Of a DNA stretch of 64,000 nt, positions 42,630 through 55,700 are shown in pieces (the stretch's first letter is position 1; each line of letters starts with the position of its first letter). Made by a program: the position numbers and the translations under genes. The notes under the pieces were generated by a model. That model did not search any database and had not been told where the DNA came from. It saw only the letters and a program-made list of their open reading frames with translations. This DNA is from Apolygus lucorum (taxonomy: Eukaryota > Arthropoda > Insecta > Hemiptera > Miridae), in assembly GCA_009739505.2 (NCBI GenBank), contig CM019174.2:10162858-10226857 (forward strand), written 5' to 3'.

Positions 42630-44175
42630 GTTGGGTCTGACAGACCCAGACGATGTTTTTAAACACTTCAACAAAGAAATATGATGGACTCCGCACCTCC
42701 CAGGGGGTTCCTGTTCCTTCCAAGGCTTCAGTTTAAGTGAAAAAGAAGGTACTTGAAGCGCCATGAAAATCCACTCACCCTCCAATGCAGTGTACATAAA
42801 ATGACACTCATCAAGCAGGCCAGACCCAGATGTTACCATGCGAAGGTTAAGAGTCTTATGATGTGAAAAAAAGAAAATATCTGCTTGTTGGATAACCCAT
42901 GGGATAATTATCATTCTCAAGCAAATCCATAGTCAATCCGGCGAACTTGGTTCAGAACGACAATAATTTAGCAGGAAGGAATAATTATTGGGTCACTGTG
43001 TGTGAGCTTCCTCATGTGATACGACCAACCAGTTCGAGAGCACACACCCCCCCACCCTTCCCTCCATCCCCACCCCACCCACCAAACAATCTAAGCACCC
43101 AAAATTGTATTGAAAACGACCCGAAACATGAGCACGATCTTGAAAACGGGACCGCTGTTGTGCTATTGAGCAGGTCTCACTTATACGCATTTTTAAAGCT
43201 TCAAAACTCTGGAAGACCAGTGAGCTGGGCTGTTATACGCCGGGGAACAACGCTAGAGTCGAAATGGAGCCACCATGCAAAATTTAGTATATTTCCTATG
43301 GCATCTTGAGAGAGTCGTGCCCCTTCTAACACTAGGATGGCATTGCAGATTAGGGGCATTTGAATCAATCCCAATCCGACTACACAAATAAAGGTAAGTT
43401 CAGTACCTAATAAAGTAAACCTGAACCTCATGTAACTCAAGAAAGTCTTTTACCTACACCTACCAAAACTAGCATTCCTACTCAATTTTTAGATAGGTAC
43501 AACATTGATAGAGGGGAGAGTACCATTATATTACAAAATAATAATCATGTGTTGGACTGACCTGTAGTATTGAGACCTGTATCTAGGCGAGACTGGATGG
43601 AATCGAAGCTCCAAGTGCGTATGCGAAAACAATAGTTGAACTGACGGACTCTTGACTTTTCTTCCCCGAACAAGCGTGGAATTTTCCATACTCCCACCCT
43701 GCACTAATGACATCGTAGCAGTGTTGCCACGTGATGGGATTTTTCCCTTTTGAGGGATTTCAGTGGCTTTCAGAACAATAGAGAAATAGGGGAAAATATG
43801 TGAAACCCCCTCTACAAAGGGCGTATGGATGGCACCAAGATATGGTATAATTACAGACCCCAAATTGGAGTTTTAGGCTCTGCAGGTATACTATACTGTT
43901 ACAAATAGGTAGGTAGGTAGGTAGGTACAGATTTATTGACCAAATTAGGTACTCGTACCTTCCTGCCTATAATGAGTGCTAATTGGCTGCAAAATCAATT
44001 GTTCACAATCGAAAGGGATGAGGAAAAAATGATGATTGATAATGATATTGACGGGGTGCAGGGTTACTGTATAAGTAGGTACCAACGAGGAAGTACACAC
44101 CTACTAGATACCTGATCATCACACAGCAAACATCAACCTGTTCCATTATGAACCAACGGTCCTGCCATTTTCTAC
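42630..44175. other. Non-genic region with (AGGT)n
   Basis: Open frames of 79-129 codons overlap on both strands without recognisable domains, so I support none. A (GTAG)n/(AGGT)n microsatellite lies at 43908-43926. A C-rich stretch lies at about 43048-43085. Confidence 0.45.
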
Positions 44176-47100
44176 GTCTAGTGCCGATCTTCAAGTACCG
44201 TCTGCCAGTAGTTCCCACCCGTTATGGGGTGGCAGACTATGTTTGTTTGTCTCTCTATACCAAGTAGTTTCAATGTCCAAAATTTCGTACGTCCACAAAA
44301 CGTTTCCGTTTTTAACCAAAATGAGCCAATTTTCAAGTACCGTCTGCCAGTAGTTCCCACCCGGTATGAGGCGGCAGACTATGTTTTGTCTCTCTATACC
44401 AAGTAGTTTCAATGTCCAAAATTTCGTACGTCCACAAAACGTTTCCGTTTTTAACCAAAATGAGCCAATTTTCAAGTACCGTCTGCCAGTAGTTCCCACC
44501 CGGTATGAGGCGGCAGACTATGTTTGTTTGTCTCTCTATACCAAGTAGTTTCAATGTCCAAAATTTCGTACGTCCACAAAACGTTTCCGTTTTTAACCAA
44601 AATGAGCCAATTTTCAAGTACCGTCTGCCAGTAGTTCCCACCCGGTATGAGGCGGCAGACTATGTTTGTCTCTCTATACCAAGTAGTTTCAATGTCCAAA
44701 ATTTCGTACGTCCACAAAACGTTTCCGTTTTTAACCAAAATGAGCCAATTTTCAAGTACCGTCTGCCAGTAGTTCCCACCCGGTATGAGGCGGCAGACTA
44801 TGTTTGTCTCTCTATACCAAGTAGTTTCAATGTCCAAAATTTCGTACGTCCACAAAACGTTTCCGTTTTTAACCAAAATGAGCCAATTTTCAAGTACCGT
44901 CTGCCAGTAGTTCCCACCCGGTATGAGGCGGCAGACTATGTTGTTGTCTCTCTATACCAAGTAGTTTCAATGTCCAAAATTTCGTACGTCCACAAAACGT
45001 TTCCGTTTTTAACCAAAATGAGCCAATTTTCAAGTACCGTCTGCCAGTAGTTCCCACCCGGTATGAGGCGGCAGACTATGTTTTGTCTCTCTATACCAAG
45101 TAGTTTCAATGTCCAAAATTTCGTACGTCCACAAAACGTTTCCGTTTTTAACCAAAATGAGCCAATTTTCAAGTACCGTCTGCCAGTAGTTCCCACCCGG
45201 TATGAGGCGGCAGACTATGTTTGTTTGTCTCTCTATACCAAGTAGTTTCAATGTCCAAAATTTCGTACGTCCACAAAACGTTTCCGTTTTTAACCAAAAT
45301 GAGCCAATTTTCAAGTACCGTCTGCCAGTAGTTCCCACCCGGTATGAGGCGGCAGACTATGTTGTTGTCTCTCTATACCAAGTAGTTTCAATGTCCAAAA
45401 TTTCGTACGTCCACAAAACGTTTCCGTTTTTAACCAAAATGAGCCAATTTTCAAGTACCGTCTGCCAGTAGTTCCCACCCGGTATGAGGCGGCAGACTAT
45501 GTTTTTGTCTCTCTATACCAAGTAGTTTCAATGTCCAAAATTTCGTACGTCCACAAAACGTTTCCGTTTTTAACCAAAATGAGCCAATTTTCAAGTACCG
45601 TCTGCCAGTAGTTCCCACCCGGTATGAGGCGGCAGACTATGTTTGTTTGTCTCTCTATACCAAGTAGTTTCAATGTCCAAAATTTCGTACGTCCACAAAA
45701 CGTTTCCGTTTTTAACCAAAATGAGCCAATTTTCAAGTACCGTCTGCCAGTAGTTCCCACCCGGTATGGGGCGGCAGACTATGTTTGTTTGTCTCTCTAT
45801 ACCAAGTAGTTTCAATGTCCAAAATTTCGTACGTCCACAAAACGTTTCCGTTTTTAACCAAAATGAGCCAATTTTCAAGTACCGTCTGCCAGTAGTTCCC
45901 ACCCGGTATGAGGCGGCAGACTATGTTTGTTTGTCTCTCTATACCAAGTAGTTTCAATGTCCAAAATTTCGTACGTCCACAAAACGTTTCCGTTTTTAAC
46001 CAAAATGAGCCAATTTTCAAGTACCGTCTGCCAGTAGTTCCCACCCGTTATGAGGGCGGCAGACTATGTTTGTTTGTCTCTCTATACCAAGTAGTTTCAA
46101 TGTCCAAAATTTCGTACGTCCACAAAACGTTTCCGTTTTTAACCAAAATGAGCCAATTTTCAAGTACCGTCTGCCAGTAGTTCCCACCCGGTATGAGGCG
46201 GCAGACTATGTTTGTTTGTCTCTCTATACCAAGTAGTTTCAATGTCCAAAATTTCGTACGTCCACAAAACGTTTCCGTTTTTAACCAAAATGAGCCAATT
46301 TTCAAGTACCGTCTGCCAGTAGTTCCCACCCGGTATGGGGCGGCAGACTATGTTTGTTTGTCTCTCTATACCAAGTAGTTTCAATGTCCAAAATTTCGTA
46401 CGTCCACAAAACGTTTCCGTTTTTAACCAAAATGAGCCAATTTTCAAGTACCGTCTGCCAGTAGTTCCCACCCGGTATGAGGCGGCAGACTATGTTTGTT
46501 TGTCTCTCTATACCAAGTAGTTTCAATGTCCAAAATTTCGTACGTCCACAAAACGTTTCCGTTTTTAACCAAAATGAGCCAATTTTCAAGTACCGTCTGC
46601 CAGTAGTTCCCACCCGGTATGAGGCGGCAGACTATGTTTGTTTGTCTCTCTATACCAAGTAGTTTCAATGTCCAAAATTTCGTACGTCCACAAAACGTTT
46701 CCGTTTTTAACCAAAATGAGCCAATTTTCAAGTACCGTCTGCCAGTAGTTCCCACCCGGTATGAGGCGGCAGACTATGTTTGTCTCTCTATACCAAGTAG
46801 TTTCAATGTCCAAAATTTCGTACGTCCACAAAACGTTTCCGTTTTTAACCAAAATGAGCCAATTTTCAAGTACCGTCTGCCAGTAGTTCCCACCCGGTAT
46901 GAGGCGGCAGACTATGTTTGTTTGTCTCTCTATACCAAGTAGTTTCAATGTCCAAAATTTCGTACGTCCACAAAACGTTTCCGTTTTTAACCAAAATGAG
47001 CCAATTTTCAAGTACCGTCTGCCAGTAGTTCCCACCCGGTATGAGGCGGCAGACTATGTTTGTCTCTCTATACCAAGTAGTTTCAATGTCCAAAATTTCG

Positions 47101-50100
47101 TACGTCCACAAAACGTTTCCGTTTTTAACCAAAATGAGCCAATTTTCAAGTACCGTCTGCCAGTAGTTCCCACCCGGTATGAGGCGGCAGACTATGTTTG
47201 TCTCTCTATACCAAGTAGTTTCAATGTCCAAAATTTCGTACGTCCACAAAACGTTTCCGTTTTTAACCAAAATGAGCCAATTTTCAAGTACCGTCTGCCA
47301 GTAGTTCCCACCCGGTATGAGGCGGCAGACTATGTTTGTTGTCTCTCTATACCAAGTAGTTTCAATGTCCAAAATTTCGTACGTCCACAAAACGTTTCCG
47401 TTTTTAACCAAAATGAGCCAATTTTCAAGTACCGTCTGCCAGTAGTTCCCACCCGGTATGAGGCGGCAGACTATGTTTGTTTGTCTCTCTATACCAAGTA
47501 GTTTCAATGTCCAAAATTTCGTACGTCCACAAAACGTTTCCGTTTTTAACCAAAATGAGCCAATTTTCAAGTACCGTCTGCCAGTAGTTCCCACCCGGTA
47601 TGAGGCGGCAGACTATGTTTGTTTGTCTCTCTATACCAAGTAGTTTCAATGTCCAAAATTTCGTACGTCCACAAAACGTTTCCGTTTTTAACCAAAATGA
47701 GCCAATTTTCAAGTACCGTCTGCCAGTAGTTCCCACCCGGTATGAGGCGGCAGACTATGTTGTTTGTCTCTCTATACCAAGTAGTTTCAATGTCCAAAAT
47801 TTCGTACGTCCACAAAACGTTTCCGTTTTTAACCAAAATGAGCCAATTTTCAAGTACCGTCTGCCAGTAGTTCCCACCCGGTATGAGGCGGCAGACTATG
47901 TTTGTTTGTCTCTCTATACCAAGTAGTTTCAATGTCCAAAATTTCGTACGTCCACAAAACGTTTCCGTTTTTAACCAAAATGAGCCAATTTTCAAGTACC
48001 GTCTGCCAGTAGTTCCCACCCGTTATGGGGTGGCAGACTATGTTTGTTTGTCTCTCTATACCAAGTAGTTTCAATGTCCAAAATTTCGTACGTCCACAAA
48101 ACGTTTCCGTTTTTAACCAAAATGTGCCAATTTTCAAGTACCGTCTGCCAGTAGTTCCCACCCGTTATGGGGTGGCAGACTATGTTTGTCTCTCTATACC
48201 AAGTAGTTTCAATGTCCAAAATTTCGTACGTCCACAAAACGTTTCAGTTTTTAACCAAAATGAGCCAATTTTCAAGTACCGTCTGCCAGTAGTTCCCACC
48301 CGGTATGAGGCGGCAGACTATGTTTGTTTGTCTCTCTATACCAAGTAGTTTCAATGTCCAAAATTTCGTACGTCCACAAAACGTTTCCGTTTTTAATGAA
48401 AATGTGCCAATTTTCAAGTACCGTCTGCCAGTAGTTCCCACCCGGTATAAGGCGGCAGACTATGTTGTTTGTCTCTCTATACCAAGTAGTTTCAATGTCC
48501 AAAATTTCGTACGTCCACAAAACGTTTCCGTTTTTAACCAAAATGAGCCAATTTTCAAGTACCGTCTGCCAGTAGTTCCCACCCGGTATGAGGCGGCAGA
48601 CTATGTTTTTGTCTCTCTATACCAAGTAGTTTCAATGTCCAAAATTTCGTACGTCCACAAAACGTTTCCGTTTTTAACCAAAATGAGCCAATTTTCAAGT
48701 ACCGTCTGCCAGTAGTTCCCACCCGGTATGAGGCGGCAGACTATGTTTGTTTGTCTCTCTATACCAAGTAGTTTCAATGTCCAAAATTTCGTACGTCCAC
48801 AAAACGTTTCCGTTTTTAACCAAAATGAGCCAATTTTCAAGTACCGTCTGCCAGTAGTTCCCACCCGGTATGAGGCGGCAGACTATGTTTGTTTGTCTCT
48901 CTATACCAAGTAGTTTCAATGTCCAAAATTTCGTACGTCCACAAAACGTTTCCGTTTTTAACCAAAATGAGCCAATTTTCAAGTACCGTCTGCCAGTAGT
49001 TCCCACCCGGTATGGGGCTGGCAGACTATGTTTGTTTGTCTCTCTATACCAAGTAGTTTCAATGTCCAAAATTTCGTACGTCCACAAAACGTTTCCGTTT
49101 TTAACCAAAATGAGCCAATTTTCAAGTACCGTCTGCCAGTAGTTCCCACCCGGTATGAGGCGGCAGACTATGTTTGTTTGTCTCTCTATACCAAGTAGTT
49201 TCAATGTCCAAAATTTCGTACGTCCACAAAACGTTTCCGTTTTTAACCAAAATGAGCCAATTTTCAAGTACCGTCTGCCAGTAGTTCCCACCCGGTATGA
49301 GGCGGCAGACTATGTTTTGTCTCTCTATACCAAGTAGTTTCAATGTCCAAAATTTCGTACGTCCACAAAACGTTTCCGTTTTTAACCAAAATGAGCCAAT
49401 TTTCAAGTACCGTCTGCCAGTAGTTCCCACCCGGTATGAGGCGGCAGACTATGTTTGTCTCTCTATACCAAGTAGTTTCAATGTCCAAAATTTCGTACGT
49501 CCACAAAACGTTTCCGTTTTTAACCAAAATGAGCCAATTTTCAAGTACCGTCTGCCAGTAGTTCCCACCCGGTATGAGGCGGCAGACTATGTTTGTTTGT
49601 CTCTCTATACCAAGTAGTTTCAATGTCCAAAATTTCGTACGTCCACAAAACGTTTCCGTTTTTAACCAAAATGAGCCAATTTTCAAGTACCGTCTGCCAG
49701 TAGTTCCCACCCGGTATGAGGCGGCAGACTATGTTTGTCTCTCTATACCAAGTAGTTTCAATGTCCAAAATTTCGTACGTCCACAAAACGTTTCCGTTTT
49801 TAACCAAAATGAGCCAATTTTCAAGTACCGTCTGCCAGTAGTTCCCACCCGGTATGAGGCGGCAGACTATGTTTGTTTGTCTCTCTATACCAAGTAGTTT
49901 CAATGTCCAAAATTTCGTACGTCCACAAAACGTTTCCGTTTTTAACCAAAATGAGCCAATTTTCAAGTACCGTCTGCCAGTAGTTCCCACCCGGTATGAG
50001 GCGGCAGACTATGTTGTTGTCTCTCTATACCAAGTAGTTTCAATGTCCAAAATTTCGTACGTCCACAAAACGTTTCCGTTTTTAACCAAAATGAGCCAAT

Positions 50101-50712
50101 TTTCAAGTACCGTCTGCCAGTAGTTCCCACCCGGTATGAGGCGGCAGACTATGTTTGTCTCTCTATACCAAGTAGTTTCAATGTCCAAAATTTCGTACGT
50201 CCACAAAACGTTTCCGTTTTTAACCAAAATGAGCCAATTTTCAAGTACCGTCTGCCAGTAGTTCCCACCCGGTATGAGGCGGCAGACTATGTTTGTTTGT
50301 CTCTCTATACCAAGTAGTTTCAATGTCCAAAATTTCGTACGTCCACAAAACGTTTCCGTTTTTAACCAAAATGAGCCAATTTTCAAGTACCGTCTGCCAG
50401 TAGTTCCCACCCGTTATGGGGTGGCAGACTATGTTTGTCTCTCTATACCAAGTAGTTTCAATGTCCAAAATTTCGTACGTCCACAAAACGTTTCCGTTTT
50501 TAACCAAAATGAGCCAATTTTCAAGTACCGTCTGCCAGTAGTTCCCACCCGGTATGAGGCGGCAGACTATGTTTGTTTGTCTCTCTATACCAAGTAGTTT
50601 CAATGTCCAAAATTTCGTACGTCCACAAAAAGTTTCCGTTTTTAATGAAAATGTGCCCATTTTCAAGAAGGTACCGTCTGCCAGTAGTTCCCACCCGGTA
50701 TGGAGCGGCAGA
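44176..50712 (+). repeat. Satellite array 3: about 46 copies of a 138-142-bp unit
   Basis: The unit runs TCTCTCTATACCAAGTAGTT, TCAATGTCCAAAATTTCGTA, CGTCCACAAAACGTTTCCGT, TTTTAACCAAAATGAGCCAA, TTTTCAAGTACCGTCTGCCA, GTAGTTCCCACCCGGTATGA, GGCGGCAGACTATG. Copies are almost identical. Most length variation lies at the junction after ACTATG: TTTGTTTG (142 bp), TTTG (138), TTTTG or TTGTTG (139), TTGTTTG or TTTGTTG (141 or less). Variants with CGTTATGGGGTGGCAG cluster at both edges (44216, 48022, 48168, 50413). 142 is not a multiple of three; the long two-strand open frames (up to 242 codons) come from runs of 138-bp units. GTCTGCC and GGCAGAC in each unit can pair. Confidence 0.98.
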
Positions 50713-51040
50713 CTTTGATTTCTCGTATGTCCTCGCTTTGTAGCAACTCCCTCATAATTTTCAGCTCTCCACAAGTACTTTCAATTTTGACGAATTTCCG
50801 CAATTTCCAATGGCCGCCATTTCTGAACCCCCCGGCTTTGAGATGGCAGACAAGCTGTAAGATGTTCAGCCCAAGAAGCTCTATCATCTTTTGCATATTA
50901 ACGTTCTCCGCATGATACGACCACTTTTTCGAGCTGGCTCCTGGACTACCTGTATTGACCGATATATCGCGACTTGTTTTCAACAAGTAAAAATTTAATA
51001 TTGAAATGAATGGATGACTGCAGGAAAATGGGCATAAAAT
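50713..51040. other. Array 3 right flank
   Basis: The last satellite unit breaks off at about 50712. The minus strand is open for about 90 codons (50713-50986), including MQKMIELLGLNILQLVCHLK and RNGGHWKLRKFVKIESTCGE, with no domain recognised. It runs into the satellite without a stop. I do not support it as a gene. Confidence 0.35.
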
Positions 51041-51615
51041 GTTATGTATGGTTGTACCCTTATGATTGGTGGATGGTCCCCTATGAAATGGAGGATGGTC
51101 CCCTACGAATTGCGAGATGGCCCCTCAAGTATTGGACCCTTACTAATTGCAGGATGGACCCTTATGGTTTGTGGGGCAGTGGGTGAGGGGGTGAAAGTGC
51201 CACGGAGGTTACATGACACCACAGCTGATCCAGAATTGTAGGGTGGTCCCCTATGAATCGGGGATGGTCCCTTTTGAATTGCTAGGATGACCCCCTATGA
51301 ATTGGTAGGAGGTGGGGGGAGGGGGAGGAGTTGCCACGGAGGTTACATGACACCACAGCTGATGCAGATGGTGGTCCCCTATGAATTGGGGATGGTCTCT
51401 TATGAATTGGGAGATGGAGGAAAAAGGGGGTGGAGTTGCCACGGAGGTTATATGACACCACAGAGCACTGATACGGAATTGGAGGGTGGTTGGCAAAGGG
51501 CGTCAAGTTGACACGGAGGTTATATGACACCACAGAGCACTGATACGGAATTGGAGGGTGGTTGGCAAAGGGCGTCAAGTTGACACGGAGGTTACATGAC
51601 ACCACAGAGCACTGC
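51041..51615 (+). repeat. Short-word and 74-bp tandem repeats, G-rich
   Basis: GGATGGTCCCCTATGAATT and variants recur about ten times (51073-51400). ACGGAGGTTACATGACACCA occurs five or six times, and the 74-bp unit with GGAGGGTGGTTGGCAAAGGG and CACAGAGCACTGATACGGAA is tandemly duplicated at about 51480 and 51554. Confidence 0.85.
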
Positions 51616-52460
51616 TGCCGAGATGCCTAGTAACAGTGCCAGAACCGCTGTTTTTGCCCTACTTACGTACAACTTTTCAGTTTTTGCGCCTTTAATTTCG
51701 TGAAATACTGACCCAGAACGAGGAACGAACGCAGTTTTTTTGGGTTTTCTTTCTCCATCGCGTGAAAGCTGGTTTTCCCTACTCGGAGGAGCCCCCCCCC
51801 CCTCCTTCACCTCACCCACACCGCCCCCTCAACACCCACGACACCCCCCCCCCCCCCTCACCAACGAGGCCTATCGATGATGTTTACAACGTAATTAACA
51901 AATTTCATGAATTTTAAGGTACTGATTATGATTTTTTTTTTTTTGTTAAACCAAGTGAGGAAAATGGTTTGCAGGTGGTGTTTATTCCTAATGAAGCAGT
52001 TAGATAATAAAAAATGTAATTTCAAATTTGGAGTTTGATGAATTTTGAGTTGTTTTTTGGGTTTTCTTTCTCCATCGCGTGAAAGCTGGTTTTCCCTACT
52101 CGGAGGAGCCCCACCCCTCCTTCACCTCACCCAAACCGCCCCCTCAACACCCACAACACCGCCCCCGCCGAGGCCTATCGATCCTCCAGAGCCCCCCCCC
52201 CCCCCCCCCGAAAAACGAGGCGGGAGTTTCGGGCCGAGGCCTGCTCCCCGAGCCTAACTACGCATTTACCCTGCCACGTGTTCCACCGCCCCCCCCGCCG
52301 CGTCATCCAAATTCCTGCCCCTCCCGCCGTCGGCTCCCGTCATCCAAATCCTCTCCTCCTCCCCCGCGGGACGGTTTGGGGTCAACGCGTTTCCTTGCCG
52401 CCTCCCCCGTTCAGCCACCACAACAATAACATCACCCCGTTCAATAACCGGCCTTCGCTC
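51616..52460. repeat. C-rich region with a 145-bp direct duplication
   Basis: GGGTTTTCTTTCTCCATCGC, GTGAAAGCTGGTTTTCCCTA, CTCGGAGGAGCC, then C-tracts and GAGGCCTATCGAT, occur at about 51738-51880 and 52056-52195. Poly-C runs of 10-14 bases lie at 51792, 51847 and 52193. The very proline-rich open frames come from base composition, not from a supported gene. Confidence 0.7.
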
Positions 52461-52739
52461 TCTCACAGAGATGGAACATCCATGTTTTTGGATAAACGTT
52501 TTTTTAAATGTTCAACGTTTTTGGAACATTGTGTGATCCAAAGTAAGATTTGTAACCCCAAGGTAACCCCTGCGTATCGTCGAAAAAACTCGCCTTTTGA
52601 AAGAAGCCAAAAGCTGGATTTTAAACACACATTTACAACATTAGGTAATTTGCCGATTAAACAGCCAACAAATTTCAAGATTTTGTTCAAAAACATCCCA
52701 ACACCAACATGTGAATTTCAAAAACCCGGTTCAGGTCGG
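52461..52739. other. Left flank of array 4
   Basis: Partly related in wording to array 4 (AAGGTAACCCC, ATTTACAACA) but too diverged to align as a unit. An open frame crossing it on the plus strand starts in the C-rich region and is not supported. Confidence 0.4.
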
Positions 52740-55700
52740 CATCTGACCTAGATTTACAGAACTGCTCCAAAGTGTAACCACAAGGTTACTTAAATCACAA
52801 ATTTACAACACGAATTTGTTGATGAAATTTGAAGTTTTCAAAACACCCCAAAAATCAACATTAGGTAAATGTTTAAACTGTGAATCCTTCCAGGTTCCTT
52901 GGTCTAAGGAACTAAAACCGAAGAAGAACTGCTCCAAAGTGAGAGTGGTAACCTCAAGGTTACGCTCTTCATAACCTATTTACAACTTGAATTTGCTAAA
53001 AGAATTAATTAATAAAAATTTCAACTTATTTATTTATTTATTTATTTTTGACGTGATAACGTCTTATAAATTGGTTTACCGGGAGACACTTCAAGAAACT
53101 GCGTTACTCTCCGCTCACGGAGGGGGTGCAGCTCGGCGCTCCCTAAAGGCGGGCGGCCCCCCGCCCCCCTTCCCTGGCACTCACTCCCCCCCCCCCACCA
53201 ATGGGAAATACCTACTACCTACGGGAAATACCTACTCTGTGCAACTTGACAAAGAATTTTATTTTATCCTTCTTCCTACTATACGAATGAATATTAACAT
53301 TAAAATTATTTTACCACTCAAAGTCGTTGTCACGTAAAACTTTCGCCCGTATACCGACTTTACAGGCAACAACACAGGGTTTTTTTTCAAATTACTCCAA
53401 AATCAAATTTTAAACTATGAATCCTTTCAGATTCAGATCAGCTTGATCCATGAAAACCGGTGAAGAACTGCTCCAAAGTTAGAGCAGTAACCCCAAGATT
53501 ACCACAGGGTTTCATCAAAGTTGCCATATGGAAGAACTCATAACTAGGGGTTTTTTTGCATATTAACAAGATTGTTGATGACAATTTCAACAAATTTTAA
53601 AAGTTGTTCAAAAACACCCAAAACCAAAATTAATGTTCAAACTGTGAATCCTTCCGGTTCTCCAAAATGAGTATAGTAATCCCAAGGTTACTTTAATCGC
53701 ATATACAAAATAAATTTTTTAGTGAAAATTTCATGAAATTTGAACAGTTTTTTAAAACACTCTAAAATCACCCAAAATTAACATTTAAACTGTGTATTGT
53801 TCCGGGTTCAGATCAGCTTGGTCTAAGGAGCTGCTACCGGCGAAGAACTGCTCCAAAGTGAGAGCAGTAACCCTAAGGTTACCACGAGGTATTAAAGTTG
53901 CCATTCAAAAGAACTCATAACTAGGGGTTTTTGCACATATTTTACAGAATGAATTTATAGATGTAAATTCCAACAAATTTAAAAAGTTTTTCAAAATCAC
54001 CCAAAATCTTCATTTAAACTGTGGATCCTTCCAGGTTCAGATCAGCTTGGTCTAAGGAGCTGCTACCGGCGAAGAACTGCTCCAAAGTGAGAGCAGTAAC
54101 CCTAAGGTTACCACGAGGTATTAAAGTTGCCATTCAAAAAAACTCATAACTAGGGGTTTTTGCACATATTTTACAGAATGAATTTATAGATGTAAATTCC
54201 AACAAATTTAAAAAGTTTTTCAAAATCACCCAAAATCTACATTTAAACTGTGGATCCTTCCGGGTTCAGATCAGCTTGGTCTAAGGAGCTGCTACCGGTG
54301 AAGAACTGCTCCAAAGTGAGAGCAGTAACCCTAAGGTTACCACGAGGTATTAAAGTTGCCATTCAAAAGAACTCATAACTAGGGGTTTTTGCACATATTT
54401 TACAGAATGAATTTATAGATGTAAATTCCAACAAATTTAAAAAGTTTTTCAAAATCACCCAAAATCTTCATTTAAACTGTGGATCCTTCCGGGTTCAGAT
54501 CAGCTTGGTCTAAGGAGCTGCTACCGGTGAAGAACTGCTACAAAGTGAGAGCAGTAACCCTAAGGTTACCACGAGGTATTAAAGTTGCCATTCAAAAGAA
54601 CTCATAACTAGGGGTTTTTGCACATATTTTACAGAATGAATTTATAGAAGTAAATTCCAACAAATTTAAAAAGTTTTTCAAAATCACCCAAAATCTTCAT
54701 TTAAACTGTGGATCCTTCCAGGTTCAGATCAGCTTGGTCTAAGGAGCTGCTACCGGCGAAGAACTGCTCCTAAGTGAGAGCAGTAACCCTAAGGTTACCA
54801 CGAGGTATTAAAGTTGCCATTCAAAAGAACTCATAACTAGGGGTTTTTGCACATATTTTACAAAATGAATTTATAGATGTAAATTCCAACAAATTTAAAA
54901 AGTTTTTCAAAATCACCCAAAAAAACATTAAATGTTCAAACTGTCTTTCCGTTTCAGATCAGCTTGGTTTAAGGAACTGCTCCAAAGTGAGAGCAGTAAC
55001 CACAAGGTCACTTTAGTCACATATTTGCAACATAAATTTATGGTAAACATTTCATGAAATTAAAATTTTTTTCAAAACACTCCAAAATCAACATTAAATG
55101 TTCAAACTGTGAACCCTTCCAGATTCAGATCAGCTTGGTCTAAGGAACTGCTCCATCCAAAGTAAGAGCAGTAACCACGAGGTTACCACAGCGTTTCATC
55201 AAAGTTGCCATTCGAAAGAACTCATAACTAGGGTTTTTTTTTTACATATTTATAAGATCGTTGATGACAATTTCAACAAATTAAATTTTTTTTTAGAAAC
55301 CAAAAATCAACATTAAATTTTTTAAACTGTGAATCCTTCCAGTTCAGATCAGCTTGATCCATGAAAACCGAAGAACTGCTCCTAAGTAAGAGCAGTAACC
55401 CTAAGGTTACCACAGCGTTTCATCAAAGTTGCCATTCGAAAGAACGCATAACTAGGGTTTTTTTTTTTTTTACATATTTATAAGATCGTTGATGACAATT
55501 TCAACAAATTTAATTTTTTTTAGAAACCAAAAATCAACATCAAATTTTTTAAACTGTGAATCCTTCCGGTTCTGATCAGCTTAGCCTAATGAACTGCTCC
55601 AAAATGAGTATAGTAATCCCAAGGTTACTTTAATCGCATATACAAAATAAATTTGTTAGTGAAAATTTCATGAAATTTGAACAGTTTTTTAAAACACTCT

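Noticed and set aside
46866..47594. Long open frames on both strands (up to 242 codons) in array 3, which could be read as repeat proteins
   Set aside because: They follow the satellite exactly, occur on both strands, and their length depends only on how many 138-bp (multiple of three) units lie in a row; 142-bp units break them.
44176..50712. A CRISPR-like array
   Set aside because: Units are contiguous near-identical 138-142-bp repeats without unique spacers, in a clearly eukaryotic context.
44176..50712. A CENP-B box in array 3
   Set aside because: The AAAACGTTTCCG stretch only superficially resembles the consensus; the conserved core positions are not all present.
52045..52751. Proline-rich proteins from the 52.0-52.8 kb open frames
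   Set aside because: The proline runs come from poly-C tracts and a duplicated C-rich DNA block; frames continue into unrelated satellite flank without any domain.
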